A DNA stretch of 64,000 bases, from positions 1 through 64,000 of IMG/VR virus record IMGVR_UViG_3300035183_000469; one strand, 5' to 3'. The DNA is from a virus. Positions 7,455 to 16,393 of the stretch are shown here, piece by piece. A model generated the notes under the pieces. The model was given only the letters and a program-made list of their open reading frames with translations. It ran no database searches and was not told where the DNA came from. The translations under genes and the position numbers were made by a program. Within the stretch, counting starts at the first letter, position 1, and the number at the start of each line of letters is the position of its first letter.

Positions 7455-9471
7455 ACTTCCCCTTGTGTGGTGATGTAAAGTTCGGTGCCGGCTTGCCGTT
7501 TTTTATCCCGAAAGAAAAACTGGTGATTGGCTTGCGTACATGCCGGTCGTCCGGCAATACGTTGGATTGTATCAGGTCTTCATTGCTCATCACCTTCGTC
7601 GCAGGACGATAGCTCATGTCCTGGTCATACAACAGGCAGATGCGAAACGCCGAGATAATGTCTGTGTTGGTGTTTGGTCGCCCGCAGATGGCAAGCTGAT
7701 TCAGAAACTGTATGTCGTACACGTTGTTTATCTCGGGAGACGAGATGAAGTCATTCAGCTTTAGGTCGGTTATGGCAATCTCTGAACCCCGAACCTGATA
7801 GCCGAAGGCTTCGGCCGGACGTACTATTTTACCCATGACCAATGGATAGCGTTTCAGGTATCCCAGCGCATTTTTAGACTTAAAGAACTCGTAGGGTGGC
7901 GATAGCTCTGCCTGATTGACGTTCATCTCAAAGGCGACCTCTGCCGAATAGTAACGAGCCGCCTTTAACACATCACTGTAAAACTCCCGCAGGCTGGGCG
8001 GACGGTACCAATACGTCATCACCGGTATCTTACAAGGCTGGTCGGCGCCGATGTAACGGCGATAGACCACGATGGCGCCCTTTGATGGCGACGAGTTCGT
8101 CTTGTCTTTCTGATAGTCATCCACGCCAATGATGTCGGCCTGACGGTACAGATGATTGATCGGATGGAGTGTGATATGAAAACGTCCGGACTGGTCTGGG
8201 ACAAAACGGATGCCGCCGGTGACCTTATATGCCTCCCCGTCATCTTCTTCGAGCCGTCCGTGCTGAACAAAGTTTTTGGCCATCGGGTCATCGGATATTG
8301 CCCGAATCCGTTCATTGACTCTGATGATATCCAATGACCCTTCCGTGGTGACAATGAACATATCACCCGGCGTGCGCGGATGGTTCTGCATGTACTTATA
8401 CAAGTCTGTTTTGTCCGGCAACTGGCTCAATAGCTGTATATGGTGGTCTATATCTTCACTGGCCTCCTGTTCGAGCGACTCGCCCGTTGTAAAGTCAAAT
8501 GCATAATGTCCGTCTTTATTTTGTTTAGACACATAATGCCATTTGGTGTCAGGGATAAAGAACGGACGCAGGTTGAAGGCTTCCGGCTCATACCACATTA
8601 CCTCATAGTCTGCCGTCGGGTTATTGATTTTATCAGAGGTGCCGGCCAGGATGATGATGCCGTTCTGCCGCCCTGCCTCCTGAACACAATCCACCGATTC
8701 CCAATAGGCCTGACGCAGCGTCGGCTTACGAGAAAACTCACCCACCTCGTCAATGAGCAGCGTCTTGAGCCACGATCCCTTTAGCACGCCGGCTTTGGTG
8801 AAAATCTTCTTAAACAGAATAGACTGACTTCCGCCGACAACCTCATTGCCCATCTCGTCCTTGTGGATAAACCCAAACTGCATCTGCTCGGCATTGTCGT
8901 AGAGCATATTTTGATATATCTCTTTGGGAAGGTATTGAAGTCCGGTATACAGCTTTGGCATCGTAAGCAGTTGATATTTCTCCTCCGGCACGGCAAATGC
9001 CGACTGATTCTTTGGATAGAACAACAGGTCATGTGCCAGCCATGACATACATATATCTGTCACTCCGGCGCGCCTGAATTTGCCCACGATGCAGTTCACG
9101 CCATCCGCAAGACACCCCTCAAGATGCTCGGAAAACTCATGGTCAAAACGACGATACAGAGGCAGCGCGACGATTTTATTGGCAGATACGCGTCCGTCAA
9201 ACACAAACGGCTGACGGCTGATCTTCCAAAAGTTGAGATGGAAAAAATACTTGCCGCTTATTTTACTGTGTCCTGGCGGCTGGTATCCGTTCAGACACCA
9301 GTCCCAAACCTGATTCCAATAGTCATCATACGACTTACTTTCCGGGTCGAGGTTCGGGATGCCATCGGTGAGGATCGGCTGATAGGCACGATGCGGCGTC
9401 GCCGGTAAGGGCGGCGGCAACGGCGGCGGCGACGGACGCTCCCGCTTTCTGCGAGCCATTCGCTTGGTCAT
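7408..9471 (-). CDS. terL: Terminase large subunit
   Basis: 687 residues. This is the ATP-driven packaging motor and nuclease. After a Pro/Arg-rich N-terminus, an atypical Walker A (GKFRRAGVTD, about residue 125) is followed by a Walker B (LLIDEVGEF, about 236-244) and a coupling segment IILAGTSD. The C-terminal RNase H-like nuclease shows the acidic residues expected: IIGVDDYQKD (about 446), VAFEMN (about 515) and NTDIISAFR (about 607). Length and motif order match TerL. It overlaps the upstream gene by 4 bases (ATGA), indicating translational coupling, and is followed by the portal across the plus-strand island. Confidence 0.93.
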   Translation of the reverse strand: MTKRMARRKRERPSPPPLPPPLPATPHRAYQPILTDGIPNLDPESKSYDDYWNQVWDWCLNGYQPPGHSKISGKYFFHLNFWKISRQPFVFDGRVSANKIVALPLYRRFDHEFSEHLEGCLADGVNCIVGKFRRAGVTDICMSWLAHDLLFYPKNQSAFAVPEEKYQLLTMPKLYTGLQYLPKEIYQNMLYDNAEQMQFGFIHKDEMGNEVVGGSQSILFKKIFTKAGVLKGSWLKTLLIDEVGEFSRKPTLRQAYWESVDCVQEAGRQNGIIILAGTSDKINNPTADYEVMWYEPEAFNLRPFFIPDTKWHYVSKQNKDGHYAFDFTTGESLEQEASEDIDHHIQLLSQLPDKTDLYKYMQNHPRTPGDMFIVTTEGSLDIIRVNERIRAISDDPMAKNFVQHGRLEEDDGEAYKVTGGIRFVPDQSGRFHITLHPINHLYRQADIIGVDDYQKDKTNSSPSKGAIVVYRRYIGADQPCKIPVMTYWYRPPSLREFYSDVLKAARYYSAEVAFEMNVNQAELSPPYEFFKSKNALGYLKRYPLVMGKIVRPAEAFGYQVRGSEIAITDLKLNDFISSPEINNVYDIQFLNQLAICGRPNTNTDIISAFRICLLYDQDMSYRPATKVMSNEDLIQSNVLPDDRHVRKPITSFSFGIKNGKPAPNFTSPHKGKFIWQDLLRRRYGMTK

Positions 9472-10019
9472 TGGGCGATAAATTTCTTTTCAGCAAACGA
9501 CAGTGTCTTGCCGGCACGGACGCCGGTGATGGCATCCTCACGTTCTACCTTGGCAAAGACAATCTCCTTTAAGGTGGTTTTCATGTCGGTCAGTGTCTTG
9601 AGTGTCTTTCCCGCCTTTTCGAGTAATTCAATGGATTCGGCAGACACCTCTGTTTCGTTGAAGAACCGGGCAATTTCGGCACATTTCTCTTCGAGGGCAT
9701 AGTAGTTATTGAAGTCGGCATCCCGTTGTAGCTGGTCATAAGCATCCATCGCCTCACGCACGACAGGCGTGTCCAGCAGCCGGCTGTCAAATGCGGCGCC
9801 ATATAAAATATCTATGGCTTTTTCGAGGCGGTCTTTCTGCGGATAATGACGCAGGGGGCTTCGGTAGTCGCACACCAGCGACACGAACCGGAAGGCGGTA
9901 TCGCCGAGATGCTCGTCTGCAAGCAGCCGTTCAAACGGCGGGTATAGCATCGCCGCCTCCCGATTCAGGCGGATGCCATTGCCATTTCGTGAAACAATAT
10001 CAAAAAACATAGCACGCAA
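9468..10019 (-). CDS. Unknown helical protein upstream of TerL
   Basis: 183 residues, almost all alpha-helix with heptad-like charged segments from about residue 90 (EEKCAEIARFFNETE). No recognised domain. The position immediately before TerL, with a 4-base ATGA overlap, is the classic place for a small terminase subunit or a packaging accessory, but no DNA-binding helix-turn-helix is obvious, so this remains a positional guess. Confidence 0.7.
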   Translation of the reverse strand: MRAMFFDIVSRNGNGIRLNREAAMLYPPFERLLADEHLGDTAFRFVSLVCDYRSPLRHYPQKDRLEKAIDILYGAAFDSRLLDTPVVREAMDAYDQLQRDADFNNYYALEEKCAEIARFFNETEVSAESIELLEKAGKTLKTLTDMKTTLKEIVFAKVEREDAITGVRAGKTLSFAEKKFIAQ

Positions 10020-10023
10020 ACAT

Positions 10024-10710
10024 TTACATTCTAAGGTGCGCCGGCGCCGGCGTCTCCATCTCCGTCATCTCTTTAATCCACTCATCACTATGGTCACATG
10101 ACGCATAATTAGCAAAACACGGTGCGCCAAGAGTGTAATGCAGGTTTTTAGCCATATCATTATGTTCATATTCACCCACCAGCCAATTCCATTCGAGCGG
10201 CAATGAGCCGATCTTATCCGCCCATACCATACGATGCAGGTCAGATGCAGATGCCCGGTTGACGTAATCGGGAGTGAGCATCCGACACCGTTCATTGTTG
10301 AACAGCATGAATGACGACCAGTTTTTGCGGGGATAGGAAGTCTGCGCTCCCGTGGCCTTGGTGGTCGTCTTGGGCAGATAGTTGTGCTGACAGACATATA
10401 CATCAGCCTGCGGCTGCGAGGCTACTTCGTCAAAGACAGAATGGATGTCTGCACGCATCAACATATCACAATCCATAAACAACGACCATCCTTCGTAGTC
10501 GGACAGGTACGGCACCATAAACCGCGTCATAGAGAATGCCGTCGTCTCCGATGGGCTGCGCTCACGTGTGAATACGCCTGACAGGTGTTCACGCACCAGC
10601 GGCACCATCGTTACCGGACGGCTGGCACGGGTGATGATCGAGTGGATCAGTACGTGCATCGTCACCGACTCCTTCGCATCGTATCCTATGAAAACTTTGA
10701 ATGAGGACAT
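10024..10710 (-). CDS. GT8-like glycosyltransferase
   Basis: 228 residues. The start FKVFIGYDAKESVTMHVL is characteristic of GT-A fold enzymes that act near GT8, and the DXD-type motif is WSLFMDCDMLM at about residues 75-85. Later segments (SSFMLFNNERCRMLTP and EWNWLVGEY) also fit. It would transfer a sugar from a nucleotide donor using Mn2+. It lies 9 bases after the large fusion gene and next to the tail-fibre gene, so the group may decorate the phage fibre or host glycans. No membrane segment is seen. Confidence 0.8.
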   Translation of the reverse strand: MSSFKVFIGYDAKESVTMHVLIHSIITRASRPVTMVPLVREHLSGVFTRERSPSETTAFSMTRFMVPYLSDYEGWSLFMDCDMLMRADIHSVFDEVASQPQADVYVCQHNYLPKTTTKATGAQTSYPRKNWSSFMLFNNERCRMLTPDYVNRASASDLHRMVWADKIGSLPLEWNWLVGEYEHNDMAKNLHYTLGAPCFANYASCDHSDEWIKEMTEMETPAPAHLRM

Positions 10711-10719
10711 GTCAGTTGT

Positions 10720-13383
10720 TCAGCCATTGACTTTCAGGTTATAGAGTAACACATCCCGTGTATGACCGGACGGTTCTACTCCATGAAAAGAATTGTCCGT
10801 CCTAAGAAAAGCAAATAGACTGTTTCTTTTGAACGGTATCGTTTTGACCTTTTTGAACTCGTCAAAACTATAATGTTTTCCGGTCTTACAGACAAATCCT
10901 TTTTTCTTTGGCTTATAGATGTTTGTTCCTTCCTGCTGAATACTGTTGTCCTTCGGAAGATAGAACAGGGCAGTCACCGCCTTTGAGGGGATGTCGGTGT
11001 GCGGGCTGATCTGATAACCCTGCCTGTCACGCACAAGCAATACGTCTTGCTCAAACCGTGACGGGTCGCCTGCACCGAGCTTGCGGCAGAGCGTTTCACG
11101 CAACCCCCCTGATGTGAGTGCGTCCTTCACAGACTGCCACAACGGACTGTTAAGCATGGCGGTGCTGCGCAGCGGGTAGCCATAGGCGCCCCTGGTATTC
11201 TCAATGGATTCATAGTTTTCAGGGAAGTGGTTGATCATCCTGTCATACACATCATCGGGGAAGATGCCTTCGACATACAGGTGTGGGAACGGCGTCTCCA
11301 TCACTTTCGCATCCCTTAGCTTGCCGAGAAGATGCTGTTCTATCGGGCTGCGTTTGATGAAAATATATTCAGCGCATCCCATGAACGTCCCCTCTTTTCG
11401 TGTCGCCCGCCGCACCTGCTCCGGGTCATAGCTGAATCCGATGGACACAAGCAGGTCAATCATCTCCTGATGCTGCTGGATAGACGGGTTCACCTCTACG
11501 AGGATGCTCTGTACGCCGTTGGCAAGCGTCTTTTGCGCCCCCCTGACGACCTTAAACTCAAAGCCATCCACATCAAGTTTGATATGCTTCGGTGATGGCA
11601 GCCCCCGTTCAACGAGCGTGTCGAGCGGTATTCCGAAGCTGCCCTGCGTGAACGGCGACTCCCGAAACTGTAAGTCAAACCCCACTTCTTCATCAAAGCT
11701 ATGGCACGCACCGCCGGCACCCTGCTGTCCTGCGAACAGCGTACCAGCCTTTTCCTCATCGGACAATGCCACGCAGTACGCATTGGGTCTGATGCCATTG
11801 AGTTGCATATTACGCACCAGAAGCGCGTAGTTCTGCGCTTCGGGTTCAAAGGCATATACATTTGCTCCCATCAGTCCGGCGAGGATGGTGTAGCTTCCCA
11901 CATTCGCTCCGATGTCATACACCACGTCGCCTGCCTTGATCGTTTGCAGCCAATCTATCGTGCTCGGTTCTTTGGTGAACAGCGTCTGCGCCCGCCACCT
12001 TGTTGTATCATTCGGTGTGTAGAAGCTCGCCTTCACGCCAATGCCTTCCACCGTCATGGTCGCCTCCTGCGGCTCGGTCTTTGGCGACACAACGATATGT
12101 AATTCGCATTCTTTTTCTTTTTCGATGACCGACCCTATGGTGAAAAATTTGGCAAGTTTCGCTTCCCACCACTTTTTGTCTTTAACAATGAGGTGTGTGT
12201 TCTGTCCGTTGGAATACGTCTTTACCGCAGGGCGTGTGCTGATGACCAGATAACCTACTTTCCTGGTCAGCCGTCGCAGCTCGTCGAGGACAATATTAAT
12301 CTTGTCGGGTTCGATATGCTCCAACACATCGGTGCATACCACGATGTCTGCCGACTTCGGATAGGCACTCTTTTCTGGAATGGCCGGATCATACTCCCAA
12401 ATAGGAAACGGCAACGCCTTGGCGAGCATCCCCTTGCCGCAGCCGAAGTCGAGGATGGACGTGGTTTTAAGCTGTTCGGACAGCTGCTGAACCACCCCGG
12501 CGTGTTTTGCGCCACCCATGCCATAGGTCGGATGGCTCTGATGCAAGAGCCGGTTCAGCCGCCTGTATTCATCTGAAATCAGTTCCGGTTTATTAAAGGC
12601 GATGTTGGTGTTCCTTCGTTTTTTGGGTACATAGTTGCGTGCCATGTGTTGAATCAGCCCATCACCATAGAAGGTCGCCTTCACGTCGGCCATCTGGTCG
12701 AGTTCGCTAAACGTCTCTTTAGCCACGTGAAGCATGGATGGGGTGGTGAGATATTTCACGCCGTCATATTCCGTCTCAAACGCTTTCTTCGGTCGGTTAG
12801 GGTGTTCGGCAGTGTGCGAATCCTTTTCCGTCATCGAGCCGTCCATACCGAAGATGTGCAGGTTGGTGTATCCCAGGAACCGAGCCATCGTCATGCAGCG
12901 TGATCCTACGCTGCTGCCGCCCGCCAGCATCCACTCACCGCGTGGCAACACCCGCGCTGCCTCCTCCTCATTGGCGAAGATATGCCACAGCTTTACGTTA
13001 TATCCATAAAGTGCATCGAGGTAGCTTGGGTGAACGGTCGAAGCGATAAGGTATTCCGTTTCTTTCTGTGGCACGCCCAGCATGGTCACCTTATGCCGGC
13101 GGGGGTCTAAATCAAGGTGGTAGGTGGGTATGATGCCGCGCTCAACGAGGAATTTGTGTGCGCCGGAACAGGTCATCACCACCTTAAAGTTTCTGATCTG
13201 TTCCCATGTCTGTTGCAGCGAGGGTGCAAATCCAACAATGGCTATCGGCTCATCGGTGACGCGTGTCGCTTCTTTCACCCTGCCGCTGACCTTAGCGCAG
13301 TTAATTTTTATCTGTTCATCCCGCAGCTCATCGGGGATGCAATACGCCACATTCTGTTTCGCATCGAAGTCCAGCTTTTCCAT
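10720..13383 (-). CDS. Four-domain fusion: DUF115-like, two methyltransferases, 2OG-Fe(II) oxygenase-like
   Basis: 887 residues in four parts. Residues about 40-240 resemble DUF115/MptE-like proteins linked to glycan transfer (EPIAIVGFAPSL, HLDLDPRRH). Residues about 300-430 are a class I SAM methyltransferase (ILDFGCGKG near 305; IVVCTDVLEHI). Residues about 470-660 are an FkbM-type methyltransferase (VVYDIGANVGSYT near 489; IKLDVDGFE near 604), a family that often O-methylates sugars. Residues about 680-887 resemble a 2OG-Fe(II) dioxygenase, with HTD near 793, a distal His in FHGVEPSGH near 864 and an Arg two residues after the next His. Each core looks intact. It lies between the tail fibre and the GT8-like gene with gaps of 4 and 9 bases. 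I infer modification of a glycan or fibre. Confidence 0.8.
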   Translation of the reverse strand: MEKLDFDAKQNVAYCIPDELRDEQIKINCAKVSGRVKEATRVTDEPIAIVGFAPSLQQTWEQIRNFKVVMTCSGAHKFLVERGIIPTYHLDLDPRRHKVTMLGVPQKETEYLIASTVHPSYLDALYGYNVKLWHIFANEEEAARVLPRGEWMLAGGSSVGSRCMTMARFLGYTNLHIFGMDGSMTEKDSHTAEHPNRPKKAFETEYDGVKYLTTPSMLHVAKETFSELDQMADVKATFYGDGLIQHMARNYVPKKRRNTNIAFNKPELISDEYRRLNRLLHQSHPTYGMGGAKHAGVVQQLSEQLKTTSILDFGCGKGMLAKALPFPIWEYDPAIPEKSAYPKSADIVVCTDVLEHIEPDKINIVLDELRRLTRKVGYLVISTRPAVKTYSNGQNTHLIVKDKKWWEAKLAKFFTIGSVIEKEKECELHIVVSPKTEPQEATMTVEGIGVKASFYTPNDTTRWRAQTLFTKEPSTIDWLQTIKAGDVVYDIGANVGSYTILAGLMGANVYAFEPEAQNYALLVRNMQLNGIRPNAYCVALSDEEKAGTLFAGQQGAGGACHSFDEEVGFDLQFRESPFTQGSFGIPLDTLVERGLPSPKHIKLDVDGFEFKVVRGAQKTLANGVQSILVEVNPSIQQHQEMIDLLVSIGFSYDPEQVRRATRKEGTFMGCAEYIFIKRSPIEQHLLGKLRDAKVMETPFPHLYVEGIFPDDVYDRMINHFPENYESIENTRGAYGYPLRSTAMLNSPLWQSVKDALTSGGLRETLCRKLGAGDPSRFEQDVLLVRDRQGYQISPHTDIPSKAVTALFYLPKDNSIQQEGTNIYKPKKKGFVCKTGKHYSFDEFKKVKTIPFKRNSLFAFLRTDNSFHGVEPSGHTRDVLLYNLKVNG

Positions 13384-13387
13384 ATCA

Positions 13388-15157
13388 CTATATCGAACCT
13401 ATTTTGTATGCTCTGATGTACGACCCCGCCTTTATCAGAAGCGGTGAGGTGTTTACCGACGCGGCTGCCTGCACCTGAAATGTCCCCGTCGCCGAAGTGT
13501 GAAACACCGCATCCAGTTTTATGGGCATCACGTTGGCTGCGGCGGCAATGGAGAAAGTGACCGAGCCACTGCCCGTTTCGTTGAATACGCCGAGCCGCAC
13601 CGACGCATTATTGCCGATGGATAGTGCACCCTGCCAGAAGCCGCCGCCCTCACCAGACACCATCGCAGGCCATGTCGCACCAAGCCGGTAGGTATTAGTC
13701 ACGGACATACGGTTTAGCAGCATGCCTTCTATCTTATAGATTCCTCCTGCCGACAGGGTCAGACTCAGTCCGCTCACATTGGTCAGTGTGGTAGCCGATA
13801 TACCCTGCTCGTTCTGTACCACGACCCAAAGACCGCCACCCGCATCTACGACGCTTTTCACCGAAGTCACATCGGTTGAAACAGCGGACACCCTGTTTAC
13901 CAAAGACAGGTATTCTGCACTCGTCACGCTGGCGCCTCCGGCCGTGACGGATATATCCACCTTCACTGTTGATCCGCTCAGGTAGGCACTCACGGCATTG
14001 CCTGTGAAATCTATCCTTTCCGGATTGGTGTTAATGACGCTGCTGTGATTGGCGACGCTCACGATACGGTTTTTGACGGCGTTCAGCGACGTCACTTGTG
14101 AAGAAAGGGATGATAGCCGCGTGCTGATGGCCGATACCGTAACAGACAGTTGCGACACATTGTTGACAACAGCATTGATACGGCTCGACAGCACCGCCTC
14201 CGTGCTGGTGTTCTGCGCTGAGTTGGCGCCCACCTGTGCCGACACGACGGAGATGGCATTGGACAAGGCATTATCGGCACTCGTCATCTGCGTCGAGTTG
14301 CCGGATACCCTGTCCACCAGCGACAGGTATTCGGCAGAAGTGACGCTGGCGGTGCCTGCTACCGTTGAAATCTGAATCTTTACCGTAGAACCTGACAGAT
14401 AGGTGCTTACCGCATTGCCGGTGAAATCTAATTTTTCAGGATTTGTAACAAGCACACTCCCATGATTAGCAACGCTGATGATCCTGTTTTTTGATGCTGC
14501 CGCCGCACTGACGGCATTATCCGCAGAAGTCATTTGAGCGGAGTTGGCACCGATGGCGGACAAGGCATCAGACAGCAATGCGCTGTTGGCACCTACCCTG
14601 TTTTTCAGGGAGGTCATGTCGGCGGAGTTGGCAATGATTGCAGACCCCTGATCGGATAGCACCGCAGAAATTACGGAGATGGCGTTTGACAAGGCATTAT
14701 CTACACTCGTCATCTGCGTTGAGTTGGCTGCCACCTGCGCCGATACGATGCCGATGGCAACGGACAGGGCGTTGTCGGACGAGATACGCCCGGCTGTCTC
14801 TGCACTCAGGGCGGCCGACACGACGTTGATAGCCGCCGACAGGGCGTTGTCGGCAGAGATGCGGTTGATGACCTCTGCACTTAATGACCCGCTCAGTGCG
14901 CTTACCCTGTTTTGCAGCGAAACAAACTCGGACGAAGTGGGAGTGGCGCTTGTGGAGGTAGCCGATGTGACCGACGTGACCGACGTGACGGCCGACGCCA
15001 CGTCAAATGCCACGCGCCACTTCGCCGGCTTGGCCTTCGGACTCTCATAAAAAAGAGTCGGTTGCAGACACTCATACACATGCCCCTGAAACGAAACAAA
15101 CTGCCCGGTACGATAGCTGCGCGTGTACACATATGGTTCGTAAAGCGGTGCGCCCAT
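13388..15157 (-). CDS. Tail fibre / receptor-binding protein with repeated coiled-coil segments
   Basis: 589 residues. The N-terminus (residues about 8-50, YVYTRSYRTGQFVSFQGHVYECLQ) resembles a CBM5/12-like carbohydrate-binding module. Residues about 75-400 are Ala/Ser/Val/Asn-rich heptads typical of trimeric fibres (repeats of DNALSxAIxVVSA and TSADNA). Two similar small modules begin KNRIISVANH and KNRIVSVANH and end in YLSGSTVK. The last 120 residues form a beta-rich head (LSAGGIYKIEG to YIRAYKIG). Almost no Cys or Trp occurs in the shaft. It is the first large gene of the TerL operon and sits beside sugar-modifying enzymes. Receptor specificity is unknown. Confidence 0.8.
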   Translation of the reverse strand: MGAPLYEPYVYTRSYRTGQFVSFQGHVYECLQPTLFYESPKAKPAKWRVAFDVASAVTSVTSVTSATSTSATPTSSEFVSLQNRVSALSGSLSAEVINRISADNALSAAINVVSAALSAETAGRISSDNALSVAIGIVSAQVAANSTQMTSVDNALSNAISVISAVLSDQGSAIIANSADMTSLKNRVGANSALLSDALSAIGANSAQMTSADNAVSAAAASKNRIISVANHGSVLVTNPEKLDFTGNAVSTYLSGSTVKIQISTVAGTASVTSAEYLSLVDRVSGNSTQMTSADNALSNAISVVSAQVGANSAQNTSTEAVLSSRINAVVNNVSQLSVTVSAISTRLSSLSSQVTSLNAVKNRIVSVANHSSVINTNPERIDFTGNAVSAYLSGSTVKVDISVTAGGASVTSAEYLSLVNRVSAVSTDVTSVKSVVDAGGGLWVVVQNEQGISATTLTNVSGLSLTLSAGGIYKIEGMLLNRMSVTNTYRLGATWPAMVSGEGGGFWQGALSIGNNASVRLGVFNETGSGSVTFSIAAAANVMPIKLDAVFHTSATGTFQVQAAASVNTSPLLIKAGSYIRAYKIGSI

Positions 15158-15190
15158 GACATGGCTAAAGTAACAGGAAATCAGGTCTTG

Positions 15191-15559
15191 TTACAATTCT
15201 TTTATCCATATACCCGTGAGCGCGTGAAGAAGCTTGCGTTTGAGGATATACACGGCCGTCCGCTTCCCCTTCGCATCGGCAATGACCGTCTGCCCATCCA
15301 TGGTGTACTGAAAGTCCGCAATGTATGTGCATACCTTGTGTCCGTTTACCACCAGCGGGATTATCACCTGACGGCGCAGGTCGCTGATGACCCCCTTATC
15401 ACGCAACAGCTTGAGGCGACACCACTCCCCATATTCTTTCTTGGAATCAAAACGCCCCTCGCCGGTGGTCAAGATGGTGTTGTTGTACTTAGACCTCTTG
15501 CGCACGGGCAACGCCTTCCGGCTACGACGGGTAAGATGACGAAATGTTCTGATAGACAT
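15191..15559 (-). CDS. DUF1064 family nuclease-like phage protein
   Basis: 122 residues. The pattern FDSKKEYGEWCRLKLLRDKGVISDLRRQV, then YIADFQYTMDGQTVIADAKG and a basic C-terminus, matches DUF1064, a phage family with a PD-(D/E)XK-like layout (Glu in the first helix, Asp in ADF, acidic-x-Lys in ADAKG). It is probably an endonuclease acting on DNA junctions or ends during replication or packaging. It is the first gene of the leftward operon, with TATTTTTG 4 bases upstream of its ATG. Confidence 0.75.
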   Translation of the reverse strand: MSIRTFRHLTRRSRKALPVRKRSKYNNTILTTGEGRFDSKKEYGEWCRLKLLRDKGVISDLRRQVIIPLVVNGHKVCTYIADFQYTMDGQTVIADAKGKRTAVYILKRKLLHALTGIWIKEL

Positions 15560-15563
15560 AAAA

Positions 15564-15571
15564 CAAAAATA
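15564..15571 (-). promoter_or_regulatory. Leftward -7 promoter element
   Basis: Read on the minus strand this is TATTTTTG, separated from the ATG at 15559 by 4 bases. The -33 position holds a T-rich stretch rather than TTG. It would drive the DUF1064-fibre-fusion-GT-TerL operon from a nearly leaderless start. Confidence 0.45.
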
Positions 15572-15578
15572 AAAAAAT

Positions 15579-15607
15579 TTGTAGTTAATAAAATGTTGCT
15601 ATATTTG
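15579..15607 (+). promoter_or_regulatory. Consensus Bacteroidota promoter for the rightward genes
   Basis: TTG at 15579-15581, an 18-base spacer and TATATTTG at 15600-15607 match the -33/-7 consensus exactly. Only 4 bases separate the -7 box from the ATG at 15612, so transcription would begin at or next to the start codon. Confidence 0.75.
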
Positions 15608-15611
15608 CCCT

Positions 15612-15899
15612 ATGGAATTTGCTGTCAAACTGATTAAAGCCACCGGCGGACGCAGACGAAAGGAAATCCTTGCCCTGCTGTCCAGGCATCCCAAAGGTAT
15701 GTCGGTATCTGAACTGTCCAGGCAATGCAAGATTAGCAACCAAAGCTGCACGTTTCATGTGCGTATCCTGCGACAAGCCGGACTGATTCAGGACATAGGC
15801 GACATCAGTGACGCACGACGGGTGCGATATGTCATTGTACGGGAAGCCTTCGACCGGATAAAACAAATAAATGAAATCGCTAAACAATACTACGCATGA
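15612..15899 (+). CDS. ArsR-like winged helix-turn-helix regulator
   Basis: 95 residues. The order of helices with GRRRKEILALLSRHPKGMSVSELSRQCKISNQSCTFHVRILRQAGLI followed by a short basic wing (DARRVRYVI) and a C-terminal helix is that of ArsR/MarR-type winged helices. It lacks cysteine metal-site motifs, so it is likely a phage switch regulator, not a metal sensor. It is the first gene after a perfect promoter that overlaps a divergent one, so it could control both directions. Its stop overlaps the next gene start (ATGA). Confidence 0.8.
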   Translation: MEFAVKLIKATGGRRRKEILALLSRHPKGMSVSELSRQCKISNQSCTFHVRILRQAGLIQDIGDISDARRVRYVIVREAFDRIKQINEIAKQYYA

Positions 15900-16120
15900 T
15901 TGTCATTAAAGCCTTTAAGAATAAAAAGGGGGAAATCAACTACCGACGCATCGGCCAAAACGGAGAAACCCTGTCCTACACCGGACAAGGATTCCGTTCA
16001 CGAGCCGGACTGATTAAAAACCTTAGAGCCCACTACGGAGGAAATGTCAGCGTCAGAATCCAATGGCTCAAATCAGCCAAAACAAAAACCATCGTAAAAG
16101 AAGAAACCATCGTCACTTAA
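15896..16120 (+). CDS. DUF1508/YegP-like small protein
   Basis: 74 residues. The pattern KNKKGEINYRRIGQNGETLSYTGQGFRSRAGLIKNL follows the DUF1508 repeat (two strands, a GE turn, an SRAG helix start). Such proteins are small and of unknown role. The start overlaps the regulator stop by 4 bases, so the two are translated together. The C-terminal tail is basic. Confidence 0.55.
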   Translation: MIVIKAFKNKKGEINYRRIGQNGETLSYTGQGFRSRAGLIKNLRAHYGGNVSVRIQWLKSAKTKTIVKEETIVT

Positions 16121-16138
16121 AACAAAAAACCAAACACA

Positions 16139-16393
16139 ATGAACAAAGAACAGGAAGTATATGACCGGCTTATTGACCGCGTCCATCAAGTCCAACCCAT
16201 CATCGCAGAAGCCAAAAACAGTCAGGGAACCACCACCTTTGAGGTCATAGAAAAAGTCTATGAAGAACTGAAAGACACCACCAGCCCATTAGACATGATG
16301 ATCATCGCATCATTCGTTACAACGGAAATCTTCCCCATCGAAGAAATTAAAATGGTATATGAAGATATAGACAACCATATGAACCCTAACTAA
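16139..16393 (+). CDS. Unknown acidic helical protein
   Basis: 84 residues, acidic and helical, with no Cys. No family recognised. It follows the DUF1508-like gene by 18 bases with an A-rich spacer and meets the RepL-like gene end-to-end (4-base overlap of stops). It could be a small inhibitor or adaptor, but nothing in the sequence shows this. Confidence 0.5.
   Translation: MNKEQEVYDRLIDRVHQVQPIIAEAKNSQGTTTFEVIEKVYEELKDTTSPLDMMIIASFVTTEIFPIEEIKMVYEDIDNHMNPN

Noticed and set aside
13388-15157. Diversity-generating retroelement target in the fibre gene
   Set aside because: No reverse transcriptase and no template repeat are seen in the window; the repeated segments are ordinary coiled-coil and fibre modules.
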